Origin: Nocardioides sp.
GTDB lineage: Bacteria > Actinomycetota > Actinomycetes > Propionibacteriales > Nocardioidaceae
Reading direction: 5' to 3'
Length of the DNA stretch: 8,133 nt
Assembly (NCBI GenBank): GCA_030452025.1
Contig: JAKDNC010000137.1
Coordinates: 1-8,133 of the forward strand
Part shown: in pieces, positions 1-5,979 of the stretch
Layout of the letters: each line of letters begins with the position of its first letter
Numbering within the stretch: position 1 is the stretch's first letter
Notes under the pieces: generated by a model
What the model was told of the DNA's origin: nothing
Databases searched by the model: none
The model's input: the letters and a program-made list of their open reading frames with translations, nothing else
Position numbers and translations under genes: made by a program

Positions 1-2
1 CC

Positions 3-1280
3 ACCGTCGTCCCACCCGCCACGGCCCCACCAGTCGAGACCGCATCCGAAACGAGCCAAGGGCGGGCCGCGGCCTACCTGGCGGGCAACCTCGTCGATGG
101 TGATCACATCGAAGTCACCGACGGAGAATCGACCTATGTCGACTACGACATGACCGCCGACGTGGTCTTGGCCCTGCACGGGATCGGTGAACAGACCAAA
201 GCCCGCGACCGCGCGGCTGCTTTCCTGCTGCATCCTGACTCCGTCGACGCCTACGTCCACGGCCTCCCCTATGAAGGGGGCGAGGCGACCTACGCCGAAC
301 CGCTGTCCAAGCTGATCCTCATCACCCTGCTGCAACGCGGTACCCATGACACCGTGCGATCCAACGACGCAGCCCAGACCGACGATCCGGCACCAGCGGA
401 CACCGCTGAGGAATCCCAGGAAGCTGGTGTCACCGACGAGGTGGCCTTGGACGAGTGGATCGAGGCGCTGGAAAGTCTCGTGGCAGCCGGCACCGTCACC
501 GACACCGGCACCTATGGGACGCGCGATGCGTCCACGACACAGCATGCCTGGACCGCGTTGGCGCTCGCTGCGGCTCAAGGAGAGGGCGTCGACGACCTAT
601 TGACACAGTTGACCGATGCCCAGTGCGCCGACGGTCTGTTCCCCCCACACCTGGGTGGTTCCTCCTGCGCGAAGGGAGAACTTGAGGTCAGCGATATCGC
701 CGCCCAAGCCCTCAACGCCGTCGGTGAAACCTCATTGGTCATGGTTCCGACCTCGACATCGACCACGACTCAGACAGCCGCAGTGTCGCTGTCAACGAGT
801 AGGATTACCGGAGTCGTGGCCCTGCGTCGGTCCTTGGACATCGCCGCACCTGACGGGGTCGTCCGTGATGCCAATGATCTCGTGGATGCCGTCACGACCG
901 CCTACGTTGCCACCACCCGGTTGGCGCTGGGCTCGGAAGTCTCATCCGCCTCCCATGCCCTAGCTGGCCTGCAGCTCCAAGACGGCGGTCTCGGACTCGA
1001 CCCGAAGGCCACCGAGAGCGACTTCGCCCTGTCGTTGCGCACCGCGCCCGCTGTCGCCGGCCGGACCTGGCTGCAGGCAGCCGAATCGCCACTGCGGCCC
1101 GCACCAGTCACAGCGGCCACCGCCGCCACCACATCCGCCAACACACCAGCGGACCCGGCATGGGGCATCAACCCGTGGATCGCCGCCGCACTGATGATCA
1201 TCACCGCGCTCCTCGCCTGGACCGCAGGGCACAACCCGCGCCGTCAGCCGGCTTCTCCGGCCTCGCCGATAGATCGATAA
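3..1280 (+). CDS. Membrane-anchored surface protein with prenyltransferase/squalene-cyclase-like repeats (5' partial)
   Basis: The reading frame is open from the first bases of the window, so this is the C-terminal 425 residues of a longer protein. The first ATG, at 150, lies inside the domain and is not a likely start. Seen: alpha-helical repeats with the flavour of terpenoid-cyclase/prenyltransferase repeats, such as HAWTALALAAAQG, CADGLFPPHLGG, SDIAAQALNAV and LAGLQLQDGGLGLD. A Thr/Ala/Pro-rich linker follows, then one hydrophobic segment (about residues 389-410, IAAALMIITALLAW) and a short basic tail with NPRR. This predicts an extracellular repeat domain anchored by a C-terminal helix, with the tail in the cytoplasm. 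No LPxTG motif or cyclase DxDD motif is visible, so it is probably not an active terpene cyclase. Proteins with this fold are common on actinobacterial surfaces and mostly uncharacterised. The missing N-terminus and upstream neighbours would be needed to assign a role. Confidence 0.7.
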   Translation, partial: TVVPPATAPPVETASETSQGRAAAYLAGNLVDGDHIEVTDGESTYVDYDMTADVVLALHGIGEQTKARDRAAAFLLHPDSVDAYVHGLPYEGGEATYAEPLSKLILITLLQRGTHDTVRSNDAAQTDDPAPADTAEESQEAGVTDEVALDEWIEALESLVAAGTVTDTGTYGTRDASTTQHAWTALALAAAQGEGVDDLLTQLTDAQCADGLFPPHLGGSSCAKGELEVSDIAAQALNAVGETSLVMVPTSTSTTTQTAAVSLSTSRITGVVALRRSLDIAAPDGVVRDANDLVDAVTTAYVATTRLALGSEVSSASHALAGLQLQDGGLGLDPKATESDFALSLRTAPAVAGRTWLQAAESPLRPAPVTAATAATTSANTPADPAWGINPWIAAALMIITALLAWTAGHNPRRQPASPASPIDR

Positions 1281-1316
1281 CCAGTTCGGCTGCCTCCTGC
1301 TGCCTCGTCGCACATG

Positions 1317-2348
1317 TCAGCGTGGCGGCGCTGCGCGACGTCGGGTCTCGCCAGGCGCTGGCAGGTCGCGTGGCCGGCCAGGGCGCGCACCATGGCTGTG
1401 CGCCTCTGTACCAAGTTCATCCGCTGGCGAGAGTGCGCCAAGATCCTCAAGGACGTCCTGAGCGCGCGTAATCACCGTTGCCTGCCCGGCGCGCATCAGA
1501 TGATGTACGCCCACGGAGGTAGTGCTGGTGTTGGGACCAGGGAGGGCCATCACGGGGCGGCCGAGCGCGCCGCTCCAGCGAGCCAGGTTCAGTGCTCCAC
1601 TGCGCATCGAGGCCTCGACAACCAGTGTCCCCTCACTCAATCCGGCCGCAATTCGATTCCGTGCCAGAAATCGTCCCCGTGTAGGAACTGTGCCGGGTGC
1701 ACACTCTGAAACGACCAGTCCCCGTTCCGCGATCGTCGTCAACAGTTGGGCGTGCGCCGACGGATAGACACGATCAACACCACACGGAAGCACCGCAACC
1801 GTGGCGCCGTCGACGGCAAGAGCGCCGCGGTGGGCCGCCTGGTCGATACCAAATGCTGCACCGCTGACAATCGTCATTCCCTGTTCGGCAAGGTCGGCGC
1901 TCAACGAACCTGCTTGCTCGATTCCATGCTGCGTGGCGGCCCTGGAGCCTACGACCGCGACCGCCGAGCGAGTCACCTGCGCAAGAGACGCCTCTCCCCT
2001 GAGCCACAGACCGAGGGGCACACCGCCTCGATCCTGCTGCGACCAGCATTCCGCCAGACCGGCGAGTTGGGCGGGCCATTCATCATCTCCTGGGATGATG
2101 AACCGGATGCCCTGTCGTTCGGCTTGCTCGAGCTCGGCTGCAGGGTCGATCTGTGCCATCGACCGCTCAGACATCTCGCCCCACGTCCCGCCGCGGAGCC
2201 CACCACGGATCAGGTCGACGACCGGTGCCGCTCCAAGGTCAGCGACTAACGCAGCCACCTGTGGATCTCCGGCCTCGGCGAACCTGGTCAACGTCACCCG
2301 GGCCAACCGATCCGAGTCGTGAACTGCATCCTCCGTATTGTCAACCAT
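1317..2348 (-). CDS. dprA: DNA-processing protein DprA (Smf), RecA loader for incoming single-stranded DNA
   Basis: DprA binds single-stranded DNA in the cytoplasm and loads RecA on it during transformation; it is also widespread in species not known to be competent. The 343-residue product has a weak N-terminal SAM-like region (about 1-110) and a clear extended Rossmann fold (about 125-305). Visible signatures are AVVGSRAAT (131-139), SGAAFGID (162-169), RFLARNRIAAGLS (226-238), LVVEA (242-246), SGAL (250-253) and ALPG followed by TTSVGVHHL (268-284). The ATG at 2348 has AAAGGA ten bases upstream. The last roughly 40 residues are rich in Pro, Arg and Gly and do not resemble the winged-helix domain that often ends DprA, so the 3' end may be shortened or frameshifted. 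The gene is convergent with the surface-protein gene (36-bp gap). The usual upstream partner comM is absent; an insertion sequence ends 37 bp before the start. Family assignment is firm; whether the product is fully functional is uncertain. Confidence 0.93.
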   Translation of the reverse strand: MVDNTEDAVHDSDRLARVTLTRFAEAGDPQVAALVADLGAAPVVDLIRGGLRGGTWGEMSERSMAQIDPAAELEQAERQGIRFIIPGDDEWPAQLAGLAECWSQQDRGGVPLGLWLRGEASLAQVTRSAVAVVGSRAATQHGIEQAGSLSADLAEQGMTIVSGAAFGIDQAAHRGALAVDGATVAVLPCGVDRVYPSAHAQLLTTIAERGLVVSECAPGTVPTRGRFLARNRIAAGLSEGTLVVEASMRSGALNLARWSGALGRPVMALPGPNTSTTSVGVHHLMRAGQATVITRAQDVLEDLGALSPADELGTEAHSHGARPGRPRDLPAPGETRRRAAPPR

Positions 2349-2358
2349 CGCCGCGGGT

Positions 2359-2364
2359 TCCTTT
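2359..2364 (-). promoter_or_regulatory. Shine-Dalgarno of dprA
   Basis: On the minus strand AAAGGA lies ten bases before the ATG at 2348. It supports that start, and it lies between the gene and the insertion sequence, so the IS left the translation signal intact. Any promoter further upstream would have been displaced. Confidence 0.6.
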
Positions 2365-2385
2365 CGATCGTCTATCCCTCGCTTA

Positions 2386-2409
2386 CCTAGATGAATGATT
2401 CCAAGGGGT
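2386..2409 (+). repeat. Left terminal inverted repeat of the IS982-type element
   Basis: It starts with CCTAGATGAATG and ends with CCAAGGGGT. It is the exact reverse complement of the repeat at 3412-3435. The next base inward and the next base outward both break the match. Confidence 0.9.
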
Positions 2410-2494
2410 GTTACGGGTGTGGCTGCTGGGATTTGGGTGCTCGGGTGTCCAGAATCGGTGTTGATAACCCGACGTCGAACTGTGGAGAACGAAC

Positions 2495-3412
2495 GTGGAC
2501 ACCGATCTGGACACCCTTGCTACTGCACTCTATGTGACAACCGATGATTTGTTGAAGGCCTATCCCGAACGGGTTCCGGCGCGGCCGAAGATCGGTATCA
2601 CCCCGAAGATCAGTGACGCTGAATTGATCACGTTGGCGGTGATGCAGGCACTGTTGGGACACACGTCGGAGCGGCGTTGGCTCCGGTTTGTGCGCAAGAA
2701 CCTGACCGGCATGTTCCCTGACCTGCCGGGCCAATCGGGCTATAACAAGCGGCTTCGCAAGTTGGCCGACACGATGTCGTGGCTCGTCACCATGTTGGGA
2801 GCCGACACGACCGTTGCCGACGATGATGTATGGGTGGTCGACTCGACACCAGTCGAATGCGCCCGTTCCCGTGAAACGGTCAAACGCTCCGATTTGGCCG
2901 GATGGGCCGAATACGGGTACTGCGCCTCCCATTCCAGGTTCTTCTGGGGATTACGGTTACATCTGGTCTGCACCCTGCACGGGCTACCCGTCGGGTGGGC
3001 GCTGACCGGCGCGAAGGCCGACGAGCGCGCCGCACTTGCAGACATCTTCGCCCGCAGCCCAGCCATCAGGGCACGACCGGGCGGCAAACAGATCCTGATC
3101 GGGGACAAGAACTACTTCGGCCACGACTTCGAAACCGGACTCAAAGACTCTCGGATCGAACTGCTCCGTCCCGCCCGCAAGGGCGAGAAACCCCGGCCCG
3201 GCACCAGATTCTTCAAACCCTTACGCCAAGTGATTGAGTCGATCAATTGGACCTTCAAGGGCCAACTCGACCTCGAACGACACGGCGGCCGCACCACCGG
3301 AGGCGTTTGCGCACGCGTCGCCCAACGAGTTCTCGCGCTCACCGCCGCAATCTGGCACAACGACAACCTCGGCCAGAACATCCGACGCACACTGACCGCC
3401 TACGACCACTGA
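2495..3412 (+). CDS. IS982-family DDE transposase
   Basis: This enzyme cuts and joins the IS ends in the flanking repeats. The 305-residue length is normal for IS982 transposases. The N-terminal part has DDLLKAYPERV and PKISDAELITLAVMQALLG (about 37-55), followed by the family stretch GYNKRLRKL (82-90). Candidate catalytic residues are D116 in VVDSTPVEC, D204 in LIGDKNYFG and E248 in QVIESINWTFK, giving a complete DDE set. Other conserved blocks are KRSDLAGWAEYGYCASHSR (130-148) and FWGLRLHLV (150-158). The GTG start at 2495 is preceded by GGAG with a seven-base spacer. There are no frameshifts or internal stops. It is transcribed divergently from dprA, so outward transcription from it would run away from dprA. 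Confidence 0.95.
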   Translation: MDTDLDTLATALYVTTDDLLKAYPERVPARPKIGITPKISDAELITLAVMQALLGHTSERRWLRFVRKNLTGMFPDLPGQSGYNKRLRKLADTMSWLVTMLGADTTVADDDVWVVDSTPVECARSRETVKRSDLAGWAEYGYCASHSRFFWGLRLHLVCTLHGLPVGWALTGAKADERAALADIFARSPAIRARPGGKQILIGDKNYFGHDFETGLKDSRIELLRPARKGEKPRPGTRFFKPLRQVIESINWTFKGQLDLERHGGRTTGGVCARVAQRVLALTAAIWHNDNLGQNIRRTLTAYDH

Positions 3413-3435
3413 CCCCTTGGAATCATTCATCTAGG
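3412..3435 (-). repeat. Right terminal inverted repeat of the IS982-type element
   Basis: It starts with ACCCCTTGG and ends with CATCTAGG, the perfect complement of the left end. Its first base is the last base of the transposase stop codon. Confidence 0.9.
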
Positions 3436-3670
3436 GCCCTACTAGTCAGCCAGCGACCACGATCCGCCTCGAACGTGTCTTCGCGAATACCGAGCCAGTG
3501 CGTGACGTCAGACCGACTCCACGGCACAAGGCCCAACCTGTCAGTGCTCGCTCAAGCGGATGATCTGTTGAAGCAGAGTCAGCCAGTCCTACACCACCAG
3601 CTGCGCCTCCGTCGCCTGCGAAACCACCGACCGTGCTCGTCTGTCAACGACGTCGAAGCCTCCGCGATCG
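3436..3670 (-). pseudogene. Possible remnant of a decayed minus-strand gene cut by the IS
   Basis: No intact gene fits this stretch. On the minus strand, several short frames read like protein but are separated by stops or frame changes: FDVVDRRARSVVSQATEAQ, then DWLTLLQQIIRLSEH, then in another frame LVPWSRSDVTHWLGIRED followed by FEADRGRWLTS, which runs into the right end of the IS. This pattern would fit a gene truncated by the IS and then degraded. I do not recognise the family, and it is not the expected comM. Chance reading of GC-rich DNA is a real alternative. Confidence 0.25.
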
Positions 3671-3744
3671 GCACGTGACCCGATCTGGACGCCACTGCTC
3701 GGCTGCCACGGGGATCGCGCTGGGCTCATTTGGGAGGGGCATGG

Positions 3745-3782
3745 TTATCCACAGCTCTGCGGATGCCGCACTTTATCCACAG
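3745..3782 (+). promoter_or_regulatory. Two direct-repeat DnaA boxes (TTATCCACA)
   Basis: TTATCCACAG occurs at 3745-3754 and again at 3773-3782, same orientation, 28 bases start to start. TTATCCACA is the exact high-affinity DnaA-box consensus. The stretch is gene-poor and lies about 100 bp before the excisionase-integrase operon. The pair could be part of a small replication origin, a DnaA-titration or regulatory site, or the leftover of a plasmid-like element. No AT-rich unwinding region or replication gene is visible, so a working origin is not shown. Confidence 0.55.
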
Positions 3783-3866
3783 GTTCGATGTGATCGCTCG
3801 CGGCGGTCGTTCCTCCATAGGTATGTATGTCAACAACGCAGGCGGGCCCAGCCCGGCCAGGAACAC

Positions 3867-3872
3867 AAGGAG
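3867..3872 (+). promoter_or_regulatory. Strong Shine-Dalgarno before the 47-codon ORF
   Basis: AAGGAG with an eight-base spacer to the ATG at 3881 is the best Shine-Dalgarno in this part of the window. It decides the start of the small ORF. Because the excisionase ATG has no Shine-Dalgarno of its own, it probably serves both genes by coupling. Confidence 0.6.
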
Positions 3873-3880
3873 ATACCCAG

Positions 3881-4024
3881 ATGGAGGAGATCCTCAGCAC
3901 CAACAGAGGGCACTCGATCGGTGGTTCTAGAACTGCGCCAACCACGACGGTAGACCTCAGTGAAACACAACAGCGCTGCAACCACGGACGGTACCAGTGC
4001 CATACCCCTTGGGTGCAGTCATGA
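3881..4024 (+). CDS. Small ORF (47 aa), translationally coupled to the excisionase
   Basis: This is a 47-residue product starting MEEILSTNRGHS and ending CHTPWVQS. It has AAGGAG eight bases before its ATG, and its TGA overlaps the next gene's ATG (ATGA at 4021-4024), the classic arrangement for translational coupling. The C-terminal part holds CNHGRYQCH, a C-x-H-x4-C-H arrangement that could bind a metal. I do not recognise a family. It may be a leader peptide that mainly drives translation of the excisionase, or a small regulator of excision. There is no signal peptide or membrane segment. The signal arrangement is seen directly; expression and function are inference. Confidence 0.5.
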   Translation: MEEILSTNRGHSIGGSRTAPTTTVDLSETQQRCNHGRYQCHTPWVQS

Positions 4025-4371
4025 GCGGGCAGGAGACGATCGCCCGTGTCGGGCCAGCTCCGGTTTCGCTCAGCAATCTCGCCCTCGTGCCAGCCACCAT
4101 GGATATTGCTCAGGCTGCTGAATACCTCGGCATCGCAAAGTCCACGCTCTACACGTGGCGGACCCGACGCCCCGGATTTGGGCCCCGGGCAGTGAAGGCG
4201 GGCGGGGCATTGCGCTATCGCCGTTCCGATCTCGACGCGTGGATCGAAGCCCACACCGAAGAACTCGAACCCGATCTCACACCCGGTGGCCAAGAGTCGC
4301 AGCGAGGCAAAACCGCTGCGCGCACCGCCGCGCATTCCATGTCCCGTAAGTCTCGGCCACGCCGACGATAG
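4021..4371 (+). CDS. xis: AlpA/MerR-like helix-turn-helix protein, probable excisionase
   Basis: Small winged-helix proteins of this type bind next to recombination sites and push an integrase towards excision; some also regulate the operon. The 116-residue product has a central HTH_17/MerR-like domain (about 27-77): MDIAQAAEYLGIAKSTLYTWR, then RRPGFGPRAVKAGGALRYRRSDLDAWI, the typical end of such domains. A basic tail follows (SRKSRPRRR). The ATG at 4021 is chosen because it overlaps the stop of the upstream 47-codon ORF. A GTG at 3997 would add eight residues, and an ATG at 4099 would start right at the domain; neither has a better ribosome-binding site. The integrase gene follows after 28 bp on the same strand, which supports an excisionase role. 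A DNA-binding regulator without excision activity is the alternative. Confidence 0.8.
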   Translation: MSGQETIARVGPAPVSLSNLALVPATMDIAQAAEYLGIAKSTLYTWRTRRPGFGPRAVKAGGALRYRRSDLDAWIEAHTEELEPDLTPGGQESQRGKTAARTAAHSMSRKSRPRRR

Positions 4372-4399
4372 CGACTCACTCCTCTCAGAAAGATCAACC

Positions 4400-5587
4400 A
4401 TGGCGCGTCCTCCTCTCCCCATCGGAACCTTCGGGAGCATCAAGACCAAGGAGCTCCCCACCGGGGCCTACCGTGCGTGGACGCGCTTCCGCGATTTTGA
4501 TGGCACGACCCGCCAGATCACTGCCACTGGACGAAGCTCAGCCGCAGCCCAACGAGAGCTCAAGGCCAAGATCGCCGACCGCATCGCGCCCACCGGCGAC
4601 CAGATCAACCCTGACATGCGGGTCAGCCAGGCCGCCGAGATCTGGATGAGCCTCTACCGTGCCGAACGGGTCGACACCGGCCACGCCGAGGCCACCACCG
4701 CAAACCAGTACCAGCGGATCGTCGAGAACGTCATCGAGCCTGCCATCGGGAACGTCCGGCTACGTGAGGTCACCGCCGGACGATTGGAGCGTCTGATCCT
4801 CGCTCAGAAATCTGAGAGCCGTCGAAAGAAAACCAAGACCGTCTTGAAGATGATGTTCGATGCCGCCGTCCTCGATGACGCTCTCCCGTCGAACCCCGTG
4901 TCATCGACATCCCGGCTTCGATTCACCAAGAAGGAAGTCCAAGCCCTCTCGGTTGAGGACCTCAACGCCGTCCGCCACGCCGTGCACGTCTGGATGACCA
5001 AGAAACGCCCCGGGCCCCGACCAAACCAAGACATGCCCGACATCGTGGACCTTCTTCTTGCTACCGGCTGCCGCATCGGCGAGGTCCTGGCGATCCGGTG
5101 GAGCGACATCGACTTCGCAGCGTCCCCACCCACCATCGACATCAACGGCACGATCAAGTACGAAAAAGGCCGCGGGAACTACCGCAAGGACAAGCCGAAG
5201 TCTGATTCCTCGGAGCGGAGGATGGCGTTGCCTTCGTTCGCTGTCGATCTGCTGATGCGCCGCCGGATCGACCAACGAGCCAATCGGCACAACGCCGTCT
5301 TCGCGACTCGCAACGGCACCTGGCATCAGGTGGGGAACATCGAACGTCGCTGGCGCACCATCCGAGCCGACACAGGATACGAGTGGGTCACACCCCACAC
5401 GTTCCGCAAGACCGTCGCCACCCTCGTCGACCGACTCGTCGACTCCGACACCGCCGCGCGAGTCCTGGGCCACTCCTCGGACACGATCACCAAGGAGTAC
5501 TACATCGAGAAGGACCGGATGACCCCCGACGTGACACACATCCTCCAATCCTTCGCCGGAAAACGAACACCGACACCTCCCAATTGA
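4400..5587 (+). CDS. int: Tyrosine recombinase / phage-type integrase
   Basis: This enzyme catalyses site-specific integration and excision at att sites through a covalent 3'-phosphotyrosine. The 395-residue product has an N-terminal arm-binding-like region (about 1-60; AYRAWTRFRDFDGTTRQITA), a SAM-like core-binding domain (about 70-175; TANQYQRIVENVIEPAIG) and the catalytic domain (about 180-380). Visible catalytic residues are R225 in LLATGCRIGEVL, K267 in KDKPKSDSSERR, H333 and R336 in TPHTFRKTVATL, H358 in VLGHSSDT, and Y367 in TKEYYIEKD (Y368 is the neighbour). The set is complete, so an active enzyme is likely. The ATG at 4400 follows AGAAAG, and the fold begins soon after it; an in-frame ATG at 4286 would overlap the excisionase and adds a low-complexity stretch. 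No tRNA gene or obvious att core is seen next to it. Confidence 0.93.
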   Translation: MARPPLPIGTFGSIKTKELPTGAYRAWTRFRDFDGTTRQITATGRSSAAAQRELKAKIADRIAPTGDQINPDMRVSQAAEIWMSLYRAERVDTGHAEATTANQYQRIVENVIEPAIGNVRLREVTAGRLERLILAQKSESRRKKTKTVLKMMFDAAVLDDALPSNPVSSTSRLRFTKKEVQALSVEDLNAVRHAVHVWMTKKRPGPRPNQDMPDIVDLLLATGCRIGEVLAIRWSDIDFAASPPTIDINGTIKYEKGRGNYRKDKPKSDSSERRMALPSFAVDLLMRRRIDQRANRHNAVFATRNGTWHQVGNIERRWRTIRADTGYEWVTPHTFRKTVATLVDRLVDSDTAARVLGHSSDTITKEYYIEKDRMTPDVTHILQSFAGKRTPTPPN

Positions 5588-5606
5588 GGATTCCCTGACC
5601 GAGTCC

Positions 5607-5630
5607 TGGCGGCCCCAAGCGGGGCCGCCA
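5607..5630 (+). terminator. GC-rich hairpin terminator after the integrase
   Basis: TGGCGGCCCC and GGGGCCGCCA form a perfect 10-bp stem around an AAGC loop, 19 bases after the integrase stop. There is no T-run after it, which is common for actinobacterial hairpin terminators. Because such dyads also occur near att sites, a recombination role is possible but less likely. Confidence 0.7.
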
Positions 5631-5639
5631 CAAGGTCGT

Positions 5640-5979
5640 TGAAGTCAACGAACACGCTGTGCGCCTGGAGGAGCACTTGCCCCCGCCGGACGGAAGGCCG
5701 CTCAGAACGACTACTGGCACGGCGGCTGAGGCGTCACCCACGATCCGCCAGGTCACGCTACGCCTTCGACCTCATCTTCGGAGATACGATCACCACTTGC
5801 CTGCATAGGTCTCCGGCGCGCGAACAGGGTCGCCTGTAGAAGGGCACCGCACCTTCTGGGCTGTGCTTTCAGCTGCGTACCGAGGGGTGAAGCCACCACC
5901 AGCACAACACCCCTGGGCAGCTTAAGTCCGAGTCTGGACTAGTCTGTATCGCAACTTCGCGAAGATCGCAGGATGTGAC
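5640..5979. other. Intergenic stretch with small dyads, no convincing gene
   Basis: The short frames here have no ribosome-binding sites, recognisable motifs or coherent coding pattern. Visible structures are AGAAGG/CCTTCT (5838-5843 with 5852-5857), AGGGGTG/CACCCCT (5883-5889 with 5908-5914), and the palindrome CTTCGCGAAG (5955-5964) just ahead of the lipoprotein Shine-Dalgarno. The right half probably holds the lipoprotein promoter. No tRNA fragment or att-like long direct repeat is seen, although the outer end of the integrase module would be expected about here. Confidence 0.4.
5922..5950 (+). promoter_or_regulatory. Candidate promoter/operator of the lipoprotein gene
   Basis: A weak -35-like TTAAGT (5922-5927) and -10-like TGTATC (5945-5950) lie 17 bases apart. 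Between and over them is the dyad AGTCC-N6-GGACT (5925-5940), with AGTCYG occurring three times (5925, 5931, 5941). This looks like a regulator site over a promoter, but the promoter boxes are poor matches and the call is tentative. Confidence 0.3.

Larger units (their letters stand above)
2386..3435 (+). mobile_element. IS982-family insertion sequence, apparently complete
   Basis: The element is about 1.05 kb, has one transposase gene, and is bounded by inverted repeats identical over 24 bases (2386-2409 against 3412-3435). This matches the size and single-ORF layout known for IS982. The outermost four or five bases include CTAG at both ends (2387-2390 and 3431-3434). Because CTAG is its own complement, it could be part of the repeats or a 4-bp target duplication; in the second reading the element is 2391-3430 with 19-bp ends. 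No other flanking direct repeat is visible. The transposase stop at 3410-3412 touches the right repeat. Intact ends and an intact gene suggest a recent or still mobile copy. Confidence 0.88.

Noticed and set aside
1746..2322. Plus-strand frames across dprA
   Set aside because: They are antisense to the conserved Rossmann core of dprA and have no motifs of their own.
3745..4461. A 238-codon minus-strand frame over the xis region
   Set aside because: It is antisense to the small ORF and excisionase, rich in Arg, Gly, Ser and Cys with no domain, and spans the DnaA boxes; the plus-strand genes have motifs and ribosome-binding sites.
4901..5548. A 215-codon minus-strand frame inside the integrase
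   Set aside because: It is antisense to the integrase catalytic domain, whose full catalytic set is on the plus strand; the Asp/Gly/Val-rich composition is that of a GC-rich shadow.
5588..5720. A tRNA gene or tRNA 3' fragment as the integrase target
   Set aside because: No T-loop GTTCGAnTC-type motif, acceptor-stem pairing or CCA end was found on either strand near the integrase.
5639..5839. A 66-codon frame after the integrase terminator
   Set aside because: It has no ribosome-binding site, a composition dominated by Arg, Thr and Ser, and no recognisable motif.
3441..5944. ACTAGTC near 3441 and near 5938 as att core repeats
   Set aside because: Only seven bases match and the flanks differ, so chance explains it.
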